The notes: generated by a model not told the origin, from the letters alone. Numbered from the stretch's first letter, positions 1 through 7,977 are shown. The stretch is 36,503 nucleotides of DNA from Lysobacter arseniciresistens ZS79 (GCF_000768335.1 NZ_AVPT01000025.1:1-36503), one strand, 5' to 3'. Translations and numbers: made by a program.

Positions 1-177
1 GCCGGCGGGCTGGCGGTCGCGCTGCTGGCGCGCCGGGCGGCGCCGCCGGGCACGGTCGACGTCGGCCGGCGGCTGTCGCTGCCGCCGGTGCCGGCGCAGG
101 AGGTGATGCTCTACAGCGCGGTCACCGACCGCCGCTCGCGCGAGGCGCTGCGCGTGCTGGTGCTGGCGTTCCAGTAG
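1..177 (+). CDS. LysR-family transcriptional regulator, C-terminal end (partial)
   Basis: The first frame is open from the window edge to TAG at 175-177 and gives 58 residues. The end (QEVMLYSAVTDRRSREALRVLVLAFQ, shown here as the pattern VMLYSAVTDRRSREA then VLVLAFQ) has the look of the last strand and helix of a LysR substrate-binding domain, where a short hydrophobic strand, an S/T-x-R-x-R loop and a final helix close the effector domain. Such proteins are DNA-binding activators or repressors that sense a small molecule. The HTH and most of the effector domain lie outside the window, so the target and ligand cannot be judged. Nearly every third base is G or C, which supports real coding. 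The assignment rests on a short tail and could be wrong. Confidence 0.6.
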   Translation, partial: AGGLAVALLARRAAPPGTVDVGRRLSLPPVPAQEVMLYSAVTDRRSREALRVLVLAFQ

Positions 178-309
178 GCCCGCGGGCCGCTAGGCCGGCG
201 CCAACACCACCGCGGTGGTCGCCCCGGCCTTTCGGCACCTCCGCCGGGCCGGTCCTTTCGGCATGATCGACCGGTCCGGGAGCCTCGCTCCCACCCAACC
301 GGAGCCGCC

Positions 310-2178
310 ATGCGCCGCACCCTCGTCCTGTCCGCCCTGTCCCTGGCCCTGCTGACCGCGTGCGCGACCACCGCGCCGACGGCCACCACCGGCACCGCGC
401 CCGCCACCACCACCGCGCAGGCGGCCGCCACCTCCGAAGACGCGCGCATCAACGCGTGGTTCGAGCGCAAGTACGAGGAGCAGCTGCAGTTCAGCCCGAT
501 CCAGATGACCTTCCTCGGCCGCAAGGACCGCTACGGCGAGATCGACGACCTGTCGCGCGAGGCCGCCGACAAGCGGCTGGCGTGGCAGGTCGCGGCGCTG
601 GAGGAGATGAAGGCGACCTTCGACTACGAGGCATTGAGCGACGGCCCGCAGCTGTCGTGGGACCTGTTCGAGTACCAGACCCGCACCGCGCAGAAGTCGC
701 ACCGGTTCGATGACCACGGCTACCCGTTCGAGCAGATGGGCGGCATGCAGGCGCAGCTGCCGACCTTCCTGATCAACTTCCACAAGGTCGAGGACGAGTC
801 CGACTACACCGCCTACGTCTCGCGCCTGCGCCAAGTGCCGCGTGCGTTCGGGCAGCTGATGGACCAGGTGGAGCGTTCGGCCGCGCAGGGCATCCGCCCA
901 CCGCGCTTCGCCCACGAGGGCGTGATCGACCAGGCGACCAAGGTCGTCACCGGCGCGCCGTTCACCGACGGTCCCGACAGCGCGTTGTGGGCCGACGCGC
1001 AGGCCAAGGCCGACGCGCTGGTGAAGGCCGGCAAGATCGACGCCGCCCGTGCCGCCGAGCTCAAGGCCGGGGCGCGCGCGGCGCTGGTGGAGGCGGTGCA
1101 GCCGGCCTACGCCGACGTGATCGCGTGGTTCAGGGCCGACCTGCCGAACGCGCTGGAAAATCCGTCCGGCGTCGGCACCACCCATCCCAACGGCGCCGCG
1201 TACTACGCCGAGCGCCTCGCCGCGTCGACCACCACCAACCTCACCCCCGACCAGGTGCATCAAATCGGCCTCGACGAGGTGGCGCGCCTGCGCGGCGAGA
1301 TGGAGGCGCTGAAGGACCGCGTCGGCTTCAAGGGCGACCTCAAGGCGTTCTTCCACTTCGTCCGCACCGACCCACGGTTCAAGTACCCCAACACCGATGC
1401 CGGCCGGCAGGCCTACATCGACGACGCCACCAAGGCGATCGAGACGATCAAGCAGCAGCTACCGGATTACTTCGGCCTGCTGCCGAAGGCGGACCTGGTG
1501 GTCAAGCGCGTCGAGCCGTTCCGCGAGGTCGCCGGCGCCGCCCAGCATTACTACCCGAGCACGCCGGACGGTTCGCGCCCGGGCGTGTACTACGCCCACC
1601 TGTCCGACATGAACGCGATGCCGAAGACCGAGCTGGAGGTCATCGCCTACCACGAGGGCCTGCCGGGCCACCACATGCAGATCGCCATCGCGCAGGAGCT
1701 GGAGGGCGTGCCGGAGTTCCGCAAGCAGGCCGGCTTCAGCGCCTACTCGGAAGGCTGGGGCCTGTACTCGGAGTGGCTGGCGCGCGAGATGCCGGGCACC
1801 TACACCGACCCGTACTCGGAGTACGGCCGGCTGACCAGCGAGATGTGGCGCGCGATCCGGCTGGTGGTCGACACCGGCCTGCATGCCAAGGGCTGGACCC
1901 AGCAGCAGGCGGTCGACTACTTCGCCGCCAACAGCTCGATCCCGCAGGAGGCGATCGAGGCCGAGGTGGGCCGCTACATCACCTGGCCGGGCCAGGCGAC
2001 CAGCTACAAGATCGGCATGATCAGGATCCAGGAGCTGCGCGCGCGCGCCGAGAAGGCACTCGGTGACGACTTCGACATCCGCGGCTTCCACGACGCCATC
2101 CTCGGCGGCGGCGCGCTGCCGCTGACCCTGCTGGAGCGCAAGATCGACCAGTGGATCGCGGACGAGAAGAAGGCCTGA
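310..2178 (+). CDS. DUF885 family lipoprotein (putative metallopeptidase-like)
   Basis: The product is 622 aa. Residues 1-18 form a lipoprotein signal peptide ending in the lipobox LLTAC, so Cys18 is the likely lipidated residue and the protein should be anchored in the periplasm or outer membrane. A Thr/Ala-rich linker of about 25 residues follows. The rest matches DUF885: an HEGLPGHH block at residues 448-455, a YSEGWGLYSEWLA block soon after, and a C-terminal LPLTLLE. The HE..GH arrangement with a downstream SEGW glutamate resembles the zinc site of distant M32/M3-like peptidases. That is why peptidase activity is suspected, although the substrate is unknown. The length is normal for the family. 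The ATG at 310 is preceded by GGAG at 300-303. The gene stands alone and is closed by a strong hairpin at 2205-2234. Confidence 0.9.
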   Translation: MRRTLVLSALSLALLTACATTAPTATTGTAPATTTAQAAATSEDARINAWFERKYEEQLQFSPIQMTFLGRKDRYGEIDDLSREAADKRLAWQVAALEEMKATFDYEALSDGPQLSWDLFEYQTRTAQKSHRFDDHGYPFEQMGGMQAQLPTFLINFHKVEDESDYTAYVSRLRQVPRAFGQLMDQVERSAAQGIRPPRFAHEGVIDQATKVVTGAPFTDGPDSALWADAQAKADALVKAGKIDAARAAELKAGARAALVEAVQPAYADVIAWFRADLPNALENPSGVGTTHPNGAAYYAERLAASTTTNLTPDQVHQIGLDEVARLRGEMEALKDRVGFKGDLKAFFHFVRTDPRFKYPNTDAGRQAYIDDATKAIETIKQQLPDYFGLLPKADLVVKRVEPFREVAGAAQHYYPSTPDGSRPGVYYAHLSDMNAMPKTELEVIAYHEGLPGHHMQIAIAQELEGVPEFRKQAGFSAYSEGWGLYSEWLAREMPGTYTDPYSEYGRLTSEMWRAIRLVVDTGLHAKGWTQQQAVDYFAANSSIPQEAIEAEVGRYITWPGQATSYKIGMIRIQELRARAEKALGDDFDIRGFHDAILGGGALPLTLLERKIDQWIADEKKA

Positions 2179-2204
2179 CCGTCCCGTTTCAAGCGCTTGG
2201 CCAG

Positions 2205-2234
2205 ACAAGGCCCGGGGTGACTCCCGGGCCTTGT
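2205..2234. terminator. Rho-independent-like terminator between convergent genes
   Basis: A perfect 12-bp stem (ACAAGGCCCGGG, 2205-2216, with its complement at 2223-2234) closes a 6-nt loop. It lies between the DUF885 gene and the convergent lipoprotein gene and can serve both. The T-tract is weak on the plus strand (TTGTCGTT). Confidence 0.75.
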
Positions 2235-2269
2235 CGTTCGGGTCGGTGCGATAGCACGACGGCTCGTTG

Positions 2270-2920
2270 TCAGCGCAGCGGGAACGCGGTCAGCAGCCCC
2301 GCGCGGGCCGCGTCGCGGATCACCACCGCGTCGAAGGACCGGTAACTGCCGGCAGCCGAGTCATCGCCGATCCACAACAGCCAGTCCTCGCGCCCGTCGC
2401 CGTCGAAGTCGGCGGCGGCGACGCGCTCGACCCGCATGAACCAGTCGGCGGCATCCAGCGTCGCCGCGTTCGCATCGATCGCCAGCGGCTCGTCGACCAG
2501 TGTTTCGAAGGTGTATGCCTGCGCGGTGACGCGCGGCCCGCGCGAAGACGGGAAGCTGCGGAAATCCAGCCGGGTCGCCAGGGCGTGGCCGGCGCTGGTC
2601 GGCGCGAGCGGTACGGGCCGCGCGCGCTGGAGCAGGGCGAGCGAATCGCAGATCACGTAGTCCTGCAATGCGGCCATCAATTCGGGGTCCTCGCGGTCGA
2701 TGCCGCCCGACTGCTGCAGGTACCCGTCGCAGGTCGTGACGGTGGTACCGGATGGCAGCTGCAGCGGCGAACGTTCCGCCGCCATCGCCGCCGCCACGTC
2801 ATCCAGCGCCGCGCGCAGTTCCGCGTTGAAAACCTGCACCCCGCCCGCGCCGGACGGCGCCGATGCACAGGCGCCCAATGCAACGACCATGGTCGCGAGC
2901 GCAGCCCGCGCGACGCTCAT
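2270..2920 (-). CDS. Lipoprotein of unknown function, coupled to the lysozyme-like gene
   Basis: The product is 216 aa. It begins MSVARAALATMVVALGACAS, a lipoprotein signal peptide with the lipobox ALGAC, so a mature lipoprotein in the cell envelope is expected. The C-terminal third carries AADFDGDGREDWLLW, an Asp/Gly-rich loop like the calcium loops of FG-GAP/VCBS or EF-hand proteins, then a predicted strand-rich end. I do not recognise a defined family. The ATG at 2920 overlaps the TGA of the upstream lysozyme-like gene by four bases (ATGA), so the two are translationally coupled. An envelope lipoprotein encoded directly behind a muramidase-type protein could be its inhibitor or immunity partner. 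That is inference from gene order only. The gene ends at a terminator-like hairpin shared with the DUF885 gene. Confidence 0.75.
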   Translation of the reverse strand: MSVARAALATMVVALGACASAPSGAGGVQVFNAELRAALDDVAAAMAAERSPLQLPSGTTVTTCDGYLQQSGGIDREDPELMAALQDYVICDSLALLQRARPVPLAPTSAGHALATRLDFRSFPSSRGPRVTAQAYTFETLVDEPLAIDANAATLDAADWFMRVERVAAADFDGDGREDWLLWIGDDSAAGSYRSFDAVVIRDAARAGLLTAFPLR

Positions 2921-3504
2921 CGCGCAGCCTCCACGGCCGGTGTTTCCAGCAGGCGCGACAACAGGTCCGCTTCCAGATTGCGGCGGGTCGGGTAACGGTC
3001 GCCGAACGCGCGCAGTTCGGTGACGGCGGCGCGCCAGTCCTGCAGGCAGACCGTACGCCAGAACCGCGGCGCCGCGGTGGCCAGGTCGCCGTACTGGAAC
3101 GCGACCGATGCGATCGTCGTCTGCGCCTCGGCCGGAAGGTCGAAGAACGCGATGCCGTCGCGATTGAGTACGGATGCGCCGTAGTCGTGCGCCAGTCGCG
3201 CGACGAAGCGGGCCTTGAACGCGCTGTTGATGAGCAGCGCATCCGCCATCGTGATCCGCAGCGGCTTTTCGGCGAGCAGCGTGCGCGCGTCCTGCCGGGT
3301 CACGCCCAGGTACGGGTCGAGCTGGTCGATCAGGCGCGCCGGCAGCCCGAGCGCGAGCAGGTCGATGCGGTGGCGCTGGCCAAGGTCGAAACCGGTGGCA
3401 ATGGTCACTCCGCTGCGGCTGAACCGCGCGTCGGGGACGTAGCCGTCCAGCCTGAGGGCACCCTCGCGGGCGGCGATGAACGCATAGTCGATACGGTCGG
3501 GCAC
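2917..3504 (-). CDS. Pesticin-like lysozyme-domain protein
   Basis: The product is 195 aa with a GTG start at 3504, chosen because GGAGA sits six bases upstream. An in-frame ATG at 3555 has no comparable site. Residues 9-45 read FIAAREG, then YVPD, then SGVTIATGFDLGQ, which is the signature of the pesticin C-terminal/phage T4 lysozyme-like fold. The expected Glu-Asp-Thr catalytic set would be Glu14, Asp40 and Thr34 or Thr37. The remainder is helical, as in that family. No signal peptide or membrane segment is visible, so export to the peptidoglycan, if it occurs, would need a partner or a secretion system. The gene overlaps the following lipoprotein gene by 4 bp and is divergent from a Fic gene. 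Function as a secreted muramidase, bacteriocin-like domain or effector is inferred, not shown. Confidence 0.75.
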   Translation of the reverse strand: MPDRIDYAFIAAREGALRLDGYVPDARFSRSGVTIATGFDLGQRHRIDLLALGLPARLIDQLDPYLGVTRQDARTLLAEKPLRITMADALLINSAFKARFVARLAHDYGASVLNRDGIAFFDLPAEAQTTIASVAFQYGDLATAAPRFWRTVCLQDWRAAVTELRAFGDRYPTRRNLEADLLSRLLETPAVEAAR

Positions 3505-3598
3505 GGCGTCTCCTTTGCCTGTCAGCCAATCCTTTGGGAACCCGGACCATAACATCCGTCTTCGTGCCGCGCGGATGGGGGCGCGCGGTCCGCGGTTG

Positions 3599-3657
3599 CG
3601 GCAACTATCAATTTGCTATAAATATTTCTGACTTTTATAGCAAATTGATAGTTGCCG
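3599..3657. repeat. 24-bp perfect inverted repeat overlapping the Fic start codon
   Basis: The arms at 3599-3622 and 3634-3657 are exact reverse complements around an 11-base centre (3623-3633). The block is strongly AT-rich inside GC-rich DNA. Its last base is the G of the GTG start of the Fic gene. It could be an operator, an mRNA hairpin over the start site, or both. Confidence 0.95.
3613..3643. promoter_or_regulatory. Candidate symmetric divergent promoter within the palindrome
   Basis: On the plus strand TTGCTA (3613-3618), a 17-base spacer and TATAGC (3636-3641) form a plausible -35/-10 pair. Because the DNA is palindromic, the minus strand carries the same pair (TTGCTA at 3643-3638, TATAGC at 3620-3615, also 17 apart). 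Rightward transcripts would start only about 10 bases before the Fic GTG. Leftward transcripts would lead to the lysozyme-like gene. Confidence 0.45.
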
Positions 3658-4994
3658 TGAAGCTTCCGGTTCCTGCCCCGCAACTGACTGATCTAATCAG
3701 GTCCTCCGATCTGGATCTGGGCGGGCTTATGCGCCTTGGGATCGGACCGGAAGTCGAGGGGGTCTATGAGCATTGGGATCGCCTGCGGCATCTGTCGTCG
3801 CCGGATGGGCTTTCGAACCTTGAATGGTGGGCGGCGATAAAGCTCGCGCGACAGGGTCTCGCCCATCCGCTGCCTCTGCGGGACAAGCAGGGGCGACGCT
3901 TCGCGGTATCGCTCACCGGCAACATGCAGCGCAAACTGCATTTCCTCGACCGGGAGGCCGCGGGCGCGCTCCAGAGCTCTGGGGCAGTGGACGATGACAG
4001 CACGCGCAAGTACTACCTCATGCGTTCGCTCATCGAGGAGGCAGTGACGTCCTCGCAGTTGGAAGGCGCATCGACGACCCGTCAGGTCGCCAAGGAAATG
4101 CTCAGTACCGGCCGCGCGCCACGCGACCGCAGCGAGCAGATGATCCACAACAACTACGCGATGATGCAGATGCTCCGGACGCTCCGCGACCAGGAACTGA
4201 GCGTCGGAATGATCCTGCGGATGCATCGTCTGCTGATGACGGATGCGATCGACGAACCCACGCAAGCCGGACGGCTGCGTTCGGCCGAGGACAACGTCGT
4301 GGTGCAGGACCGGGGCGACCCCACCATCACCCTGCACGTACCTCCACCGGCGGCCGAGCTTCCGGCACGGCTGCAGGCGCTGTGTGACTTCGCCAACGAC
4401 GGCGACACCGGCGAGTTCCTGCACCCGATCATCCGCGCCATCGCGGTCCATTTCCAGATCGGCTACGACCATCCCTTCTGCGACGGGAACGGCCGGACGG
4501 CGCGTGCGCTGTTCTACTGGATGATGCTGCGCTCGGGATACTGGGTGTCGGAGTACATCTCCATTTCCAGCGTCCTCAGGCGGGCGCCGCAGCAGTACGT
4601 TCGCGCCTACCTGCATACCGAAAGCGACGGCACGGACATTAGCTATTTCGTGGCGCACCAGCTCGACGTGATCATCAAGGCGGTCGAAGGGTTGCGCGGA
4701 TACCTGGCCAGAAAGGCGCAGGAACGGAACCAGGCCGAAACGCTGTTGCGACCCGGGTCGGCGCTCGGCGCGCGGCTGAACCACCGCCAGCGCTCACTGT
4801 TGCTGCATGCGATAAGAAACCCCGGCAGCGTCTACGAGATCGCCGGTCACCAAACAGCACACCGCGTGACCTATCCGACTGCACGTGCGGACCTGCTTGG
4901 ACTGGTCGGGCTTGATCTGCTCGTCCAGGACAAGCGCGGCAAGGCCTTTGTTTTCAGTCCCGTCTCCGACCTGCCCCAGAGACTGGAACGCTGA
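3657..4994 (+). CDS. Fic family protein (class II AMPylator-like) with C-terminal winged helix
   Basis: The product is 445 aa from the GTG at 3657. An in-frame start at 3534 would read through the AT-rich palindrome and looks non-coding. Residues about 18-60 (YEHWDRLRHL, then EWWAAIKLAR) form the N-terminal Fic-associated domain. SSQLEG at 132-137 fits the inhibitory helix pattern (S/T)xxxE(G/N), so Glu136 would block ATP, as in class II Fic proteins. The core motif HPFCDGNGRTAR starts at His272 and is complete (H-P-F-x-D-G-N-G-R), predicting AMP transfer to a protein target. The last 80 residues look like a winged helix (VYEIAGHQTAHRVTYPTARA), which suggests DNA binding or autoregulation at the palindrome on its start. 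Codon use is visibly less GC-biased than in its neighbours, a hint of horizontal acquisition. The target is unknown. Confidence 0.93.
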   Translation: MKLPVPAPQLTDLIRSSDLDLGGLMRLGIGPEVEGVYEHWDRLRHLSSPDGLSNLEWWAAIKLARQGLAHPLPLRDKQGRRFAVSLTGNMQRKLHFLDREAAGALQSSGAVDDDSTRKYYLMRSLIEEAVTSSQLEGASTTRQVAKEMLSTGRAPRDRSEQMIHNNYAMMQMLRTLRDQELSVGMILRMHRLLMTDAIDEPTQAGRLRSAEDNVVVQDRGDPTITLHVPPPAAELPARLQALCDFANDGDTGEFLHPIIRAIAVHFQIGYDHPFCDGNGRTARALFYWMMLRSGYWVSEYISISSVLRRAPQQYVRAYLHTESDGTDISYFVAHQLDVIIKAVEGLRGYLARKAQERNQAETLLRPGSALGARLNHRQRSLLLHAIRNPGSVYEIAGHQTAHRVTYPTARADLLGLVGLDLLVQDKRGKAFVFSPVSDLPQRLER

Positions 4995-5104
4995 GCGAAG
5001 GCGTGTGGCCCGCGGCGGGAACGCCGGGGCCGCCCACCTTCGCCTTCCGTGCACTCCCGTTGTGGTGCGCTGCCGCTGTTCAGGCACCCGTCAGGAGGAG
5101 AGGC

Positions 5105-5533
5105 ATGGCTGCGACCTACGAACGGACCCGCCTGCGTGTGGGCCGGCCGACCCATCCGCTGCACGCGTTCCTGCTCGCCGGGATGGTGCCGCTGTTCCTC
5201 GGCGGGCTGCTGTGCGACTGGGCGTACCGCAATACCCACCACATCCAGTGGAGCAACTTCGCCTCGTGGCTGATCGCCGGCGCGATGGTGATGTGCGGGC
5301 TGGCGCTGGTGTGCTCGATCTTCGGGCTGTTCCGCGGCGGGCGACATGGACTGCTGTCCTTCCTGGTGCTGCTGGCGACGTTCGTGCTGGGTTTCATCAA
5401 CGCGCTGGTGCACGGGCAGGACGCATGGGCGATCTTCCCGGAGGCGCTGGTGCTGTCGGTGGTGGTCACCGTGCTGGCGGTGGTCGCGACCTGGCTGGGC
5501 TTCTCGGGCTACCGCGCAGGGGGTGTGTCATGA
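5105..5533 (+). CDS. DUF2231-like four-helix membrane protein
   Basis: The product is 142 aa. ATG 5105 follows AGGAGGAGAGGC, the best ribosome site in the region, which rules out the in-frame upstream ATG at 5003. The N-terminal RPTHPLHAFLLAGMVPLFLGG and a WSNFASWLIAGAM segment are typical of DUF2231 proteins, and four hydrophobic helices are visible (about residues 20-38, 55-77, 83-101 and 113-133). The family is an inner-membrane protein of unknown biochemical role, often next to dehydrogenases or haem proteins, where a link to the respiratory chain has been suggested. Here its stop overlaps the start of a PQQ-type sugar dehydrogenase lipoprotein by 4 bp (ATGA), so the two are made together and probably act together at the periplasmic face. 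Confidence 0.85.
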   Translation: MAATYERTRLRVGRPTHPLHAFLLAGMVPLFLGGLLCDWAYRNTHHIQWSNFASWLIAGAMVMCGLALVCSIFGLFRGGRHGLLSFLVLLATFVLGFINALVHGQDAWAIFPEALVLSVVVTVLAVVATWLGFSGYRAGGVS

Positions 5534-6942
5534 ACCGGCTGCATGTGCTCGCCGCCGCCACCACCGCGGTGCTGCTGGCCGGCTGTGGTGCCGGCAACGA
5601 CGTGCCGCCGCCCGAATACGGCGCCAACCCGACCCTGCCCGAGCCTTCGCGCGGCTTGCTGCCAAGCATGGTCATCGCCGAACCGGGCGAGTGGGGCGAC
5701 CGTCGTCCGGTCGTGCCCGACGGCTACCGCATCACCGCGATCGCCACCGACCTGCAGATCCCGCGGCAGACGCTGGTGCTGCCCAACGGCGACATCATCG
5801 TCGCCGAGGGCCGCGGCGGCGCTGCGCCCAAGCTCAAGCCCAAGGACATCATCGCCGGGCCGATCAAGGCCGCCGGCAACACCTCGGTCAAGAGCGGCAA
5901 CCGCCTGACCCTGCTGCGTGACGCCGACGGCGACGGCACCTACGAGTTGCAGTCGGTGTTCGCCGACAACCTCGACGCGCCGTACGGGCTCGCGTTCGTC
6001 GACGGCTCGCTGTACGTCGCCAACCAGGGCGAACTGGTGCGGTTCGACTACCGCGAGGGCCAGACCCAGGCCAGCGGCGAGCCGGAGTCGATCACGCTGC
6101 TGCCGTCGGAGATCAACCACCACTGGACCAAGGCGATGACTGCCAGCCCGGACGGGCGGTTCCTGTACGTCGGCATCGGCTCCAACAGCAACATCACCGA
6201 GCGCGGCATGACCGCCGAGGTCGACCGCGCACTGGTCTGGCAGATCGACCGCGGGACCGGCATGCACAAGCCGTACGCGACCGGCCTGCGCAACCCGACC
6301 GCGCTGGCGTTCCTGCCCGGCACCGACCAGCTGTGGGCGGTGGTCAACGAGCGCGACGAGCTCGGCCCGAACCTGGTGCCGGACTACCTGACCTCGGTGC
6401 GCGAGGGCGGCTTCTACGGCTGGCCCTACAGCTACTGGGGCCAGAACGTCGACACCCGGGTGATGCCGCAGGACCCGCAGAAGGTCGCCTCGGCGATCGC
6501 GCCGGACTACGCGCTGGGTTCGCACGTGGCCGCGCTCGGGCTGGACTTCTCGGTCCCGGCGATGGGCGCGCAGTTCGCGGACGGCGCCTTCGTCGGCGAG
6601 CACGGCAGCTGGAACCGCGCCGAACCGGTCGGCTACAAGGTCGTGTTCGTGCCGTTCCGCAACGGCCGCCCGGCGGGCGACCCGATCGACTTCGTCAGCG
6701 GCTTCAACGTCGACGGCACCACCTACGGCCGACCGGTCGGGGTGACGGTGGATCCGCGCGGCGCGCTGATCGTCGCCGACGACCTGTCGAACACGGTCTG
6801 GCGGGTGACGCCGGAGACGCCGGTGGCAGCGCCGGCCGAGCCGCTGCCCGGCGACGCGACGGACGCAGCGGCGACGCCGGCGGATGGCGAGGTGCCGGCG
6901 GAAGCTCCGGCGGACGCGGCGCCGGAGGGTGGCGCGGCGTAG
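5530..6942 (+). CDS. PQQ-type sugar dehydrogenase (sorbosone dehydrogenase family) lipoprotein
   Basis: The product is 470 aa. Residues 1-19 are a lipoprotein signal peptide with the lipobox LLAGC, so it is anchored in the envelope. The body is a beta-propeller of the soluble glucose/L-sorbosone dehydrogenase type: GYRITAIATDLQIPRQT, LPNGDIIVAEG, then LAFLPGTDQLWAVVNERDELG, GGFYGWPYSYWG, and a late VGEHGSWNR that is characteristic of the family. Members oxidise sugars or aldoses with pyrroloquinoline quinone and pass electrons onward. No CxxCH cytochrome motif is present, so an external acceptor is needed, perhaps through the coupled DUF2231 membrane protein. The last 50 residues are an Ala/Pro/Glu-rich tail, probably disordered. 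No PQQ synthesis genes are in the window, and the actual substrate is unknown. Confidence 0.9.
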   Translation: MNRLHVLAAATTAVLLAGCGAGNDVPPPEYGANPTLPEPSRGLLPSMVIAEPGEWGDRRPVVPDGYRITAIATDLQIPRQTLVLPNGDIIVAEGRGGAAPKLKPKDIIAGPIKAAGNTSVKSGNRLTLLRDADGDGTYELQSVFADNLDAPYGLAFVDGSLYVANQGELVRFDYREGQTQASGEPESITLLPSEINHHWTKAMTASPDGRFLYVGIGSNSNITERGMTAEVDRALVWQIDRGTGMHKPYATGLRNPTALAFLPGTDQLWAVVNERDELGPNLVPDYLTSVREGGFYGWPYSYWGQNVDTRVMPQDPQKVASAIAPDYALGSHVAALGLDFSVPAMGAQFADGAFVGEHGSWNRAEPVGYKVVFVPFRNGRPAGDPIDFVSGFNVDGTTYGRPVGVTVDPRGALIVADDLSNTVWRVTPETPVAAPAEPLPGDATDAAATPADGEVPAEAPADAAPEGGAA

Positions 6943-6977
6943 GCGTTCCTGCTGGTTATCCGCAAGTGACTTGGATG

Positions 6978-7014
6978 GCTTCGGACGCGATCTACAGGTC
7001 GCGGCTGAAGCCGC
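6978..7014. repeat. REP-like imperfect hairpin (GCGGCTTCAGCCGC type)
   Basis: GGCTTCGGACGCGA (6978-6991) pairs with TCGCGGCTGAAGCC (6999-7012) with two mismatches. The right arm, TCGCGGCTGAAGCCGC at 6999-7014, recurs exactly at 36477-36492. It lies between the sugar dehydrogenase and TSUP genes. Confidence 0.8.
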
Positions 7015-7116
7015 ACTCACCGGGGGATTGCGGGGCGTGGCGGCTTGCGTCGCTGGCGTCCGCCGTGGCCGGCGCCGGTCGATAATGCGGACCCGTCGAC
7101 CGCCCGCGCAGGCCCC

Positions 7117-7896
7117 ATGGAACTCGGCATCGAAGTCATTGCCCTGCTGATGGCAGTGGCGTTCGTGGCCGGCGTCATCGACGCGATCGCCGGTGGCGGC
7201 GGCCTGCTGACGATCCCGGCGCTGATGGCGGCCGGGGTGCCGCCGGTGCACGCGATCGCGACCAACAAGCTGCAGAGCAGTTTCGGCACCGCCAGCGCGG
7301 TGGTGGCGTTCGCGCGCAAGGGGCGGATCGATTTCCGCCGCTTCGCCCGGCCGGCGGTCGGCGCGTTCATCGGCTCGGCGGTCGGCGCGTGGGTATTGCA
7401 GCGGGTCGATCCCGCATTCCTGGCCGGGCTGATCCCGGTGCTGCTGATCCTGATGGTGATTTATTTCACCGTGGCGCCCAAGGCCTCCGAGGAGGACCGC
7501 CACAGCCGCCTGGGTGCCGGCGCGCTGGTCGGCATCGTCACCGTGATCGGGTTCTACGACGGCTTCTTCGGCCCCGGCACCGGTTCGTTCCTGACCACCG
7601 TGCTGGTCGCGCTGTTCGGCATGGGACTGGTGTCGGCGACCGCGCACACCAAGTTCCTCAACCTCGCCAGCAACGTCGCTGCGCTGGTCACGCTGGTGAT
7701 CGGCGGCCAGGTGCTGTGGGCGGTCGGCCTGGTGATGGCGGTGGCGAGCATCGCCGGCGGGCAGGTCGGCGCGCACCTCGCGCTGCGCGTCGGCGGCAAG
7801 GTGATCCGGCCGCTGCTGGTGGTGATGGCGCTGGCGCTGACGCTGAAACTGCTGGCCGATCCGGACAATCCGCTGGCGGCATGGCTGCTGGGCTAG
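7117..7896 (+). CDS. TSUP (TauE/SafE) family membrane transporter
   Basis: The product is 259 aa with about eight hydrophobic segments. The family's two internal halves each carry a Gly-rich signature: FVAGVIDAIAGGGGLLTIPAL near residues 14-34, and FYDGFFGPGTGSFL near 147-160. The ATNKLQSSFGTASA and AHTKFLNLASNVAAL segments follow the respective halves, as in YfcA-like proteins. TSUP proteins move small organic or sulfur-containing anions such as sulfite, sulfoacetate or taurine-derived compounds across the inner membrane. The substrate here cannot be told. ATG 7117 was chosen because the hydrophobic first helix begins there. An in-frame ATG 72 bases upstream adds a charged, Pro-rich stretch unlike the family. 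GATAAT at 7081-7086 may be a -10 element. Confidence 0.92.
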   Translation: MELGIEVIALLMAVAFVAGVIDAIAGGGGLLTIPALMAAGVPPVHAIATNKLQSSFGTASAVVAFARKGRIDFRRFARPAVGAFIGSAVGAWVLQRVDPAFLAGLIPVLLILMVIYFTVAPKASEEDRHSRLGAGALVGIVTVIGFYDGFFGPGTGSFLTTVLVALFGMGLVSATAHTKFLNLASNVAALVTLVIGGQVLWAVGLVMAVASIAGGQVGAHLALRVGGKVIRPLLVVMALALTLKLLADPDNPLAAWLLG

Positions 7897-7977
7897 CCGG
7901 CCCCGGAGCCACGCCCGGTCGTGGCGGCCTGCACCCGGCCCCGCCACGCGGTAGTCTCCAGCGGCGAGGTGCCCGAC

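Noticed and set aside
3534-3656. N-terminal extension of the Fic protein from ATG 3534
   Set aside because: It would translate the AT-rich palindrome and a Gly/Arg stretch; family proteins begin close to the PxPxL segment reached from GTG 3657.
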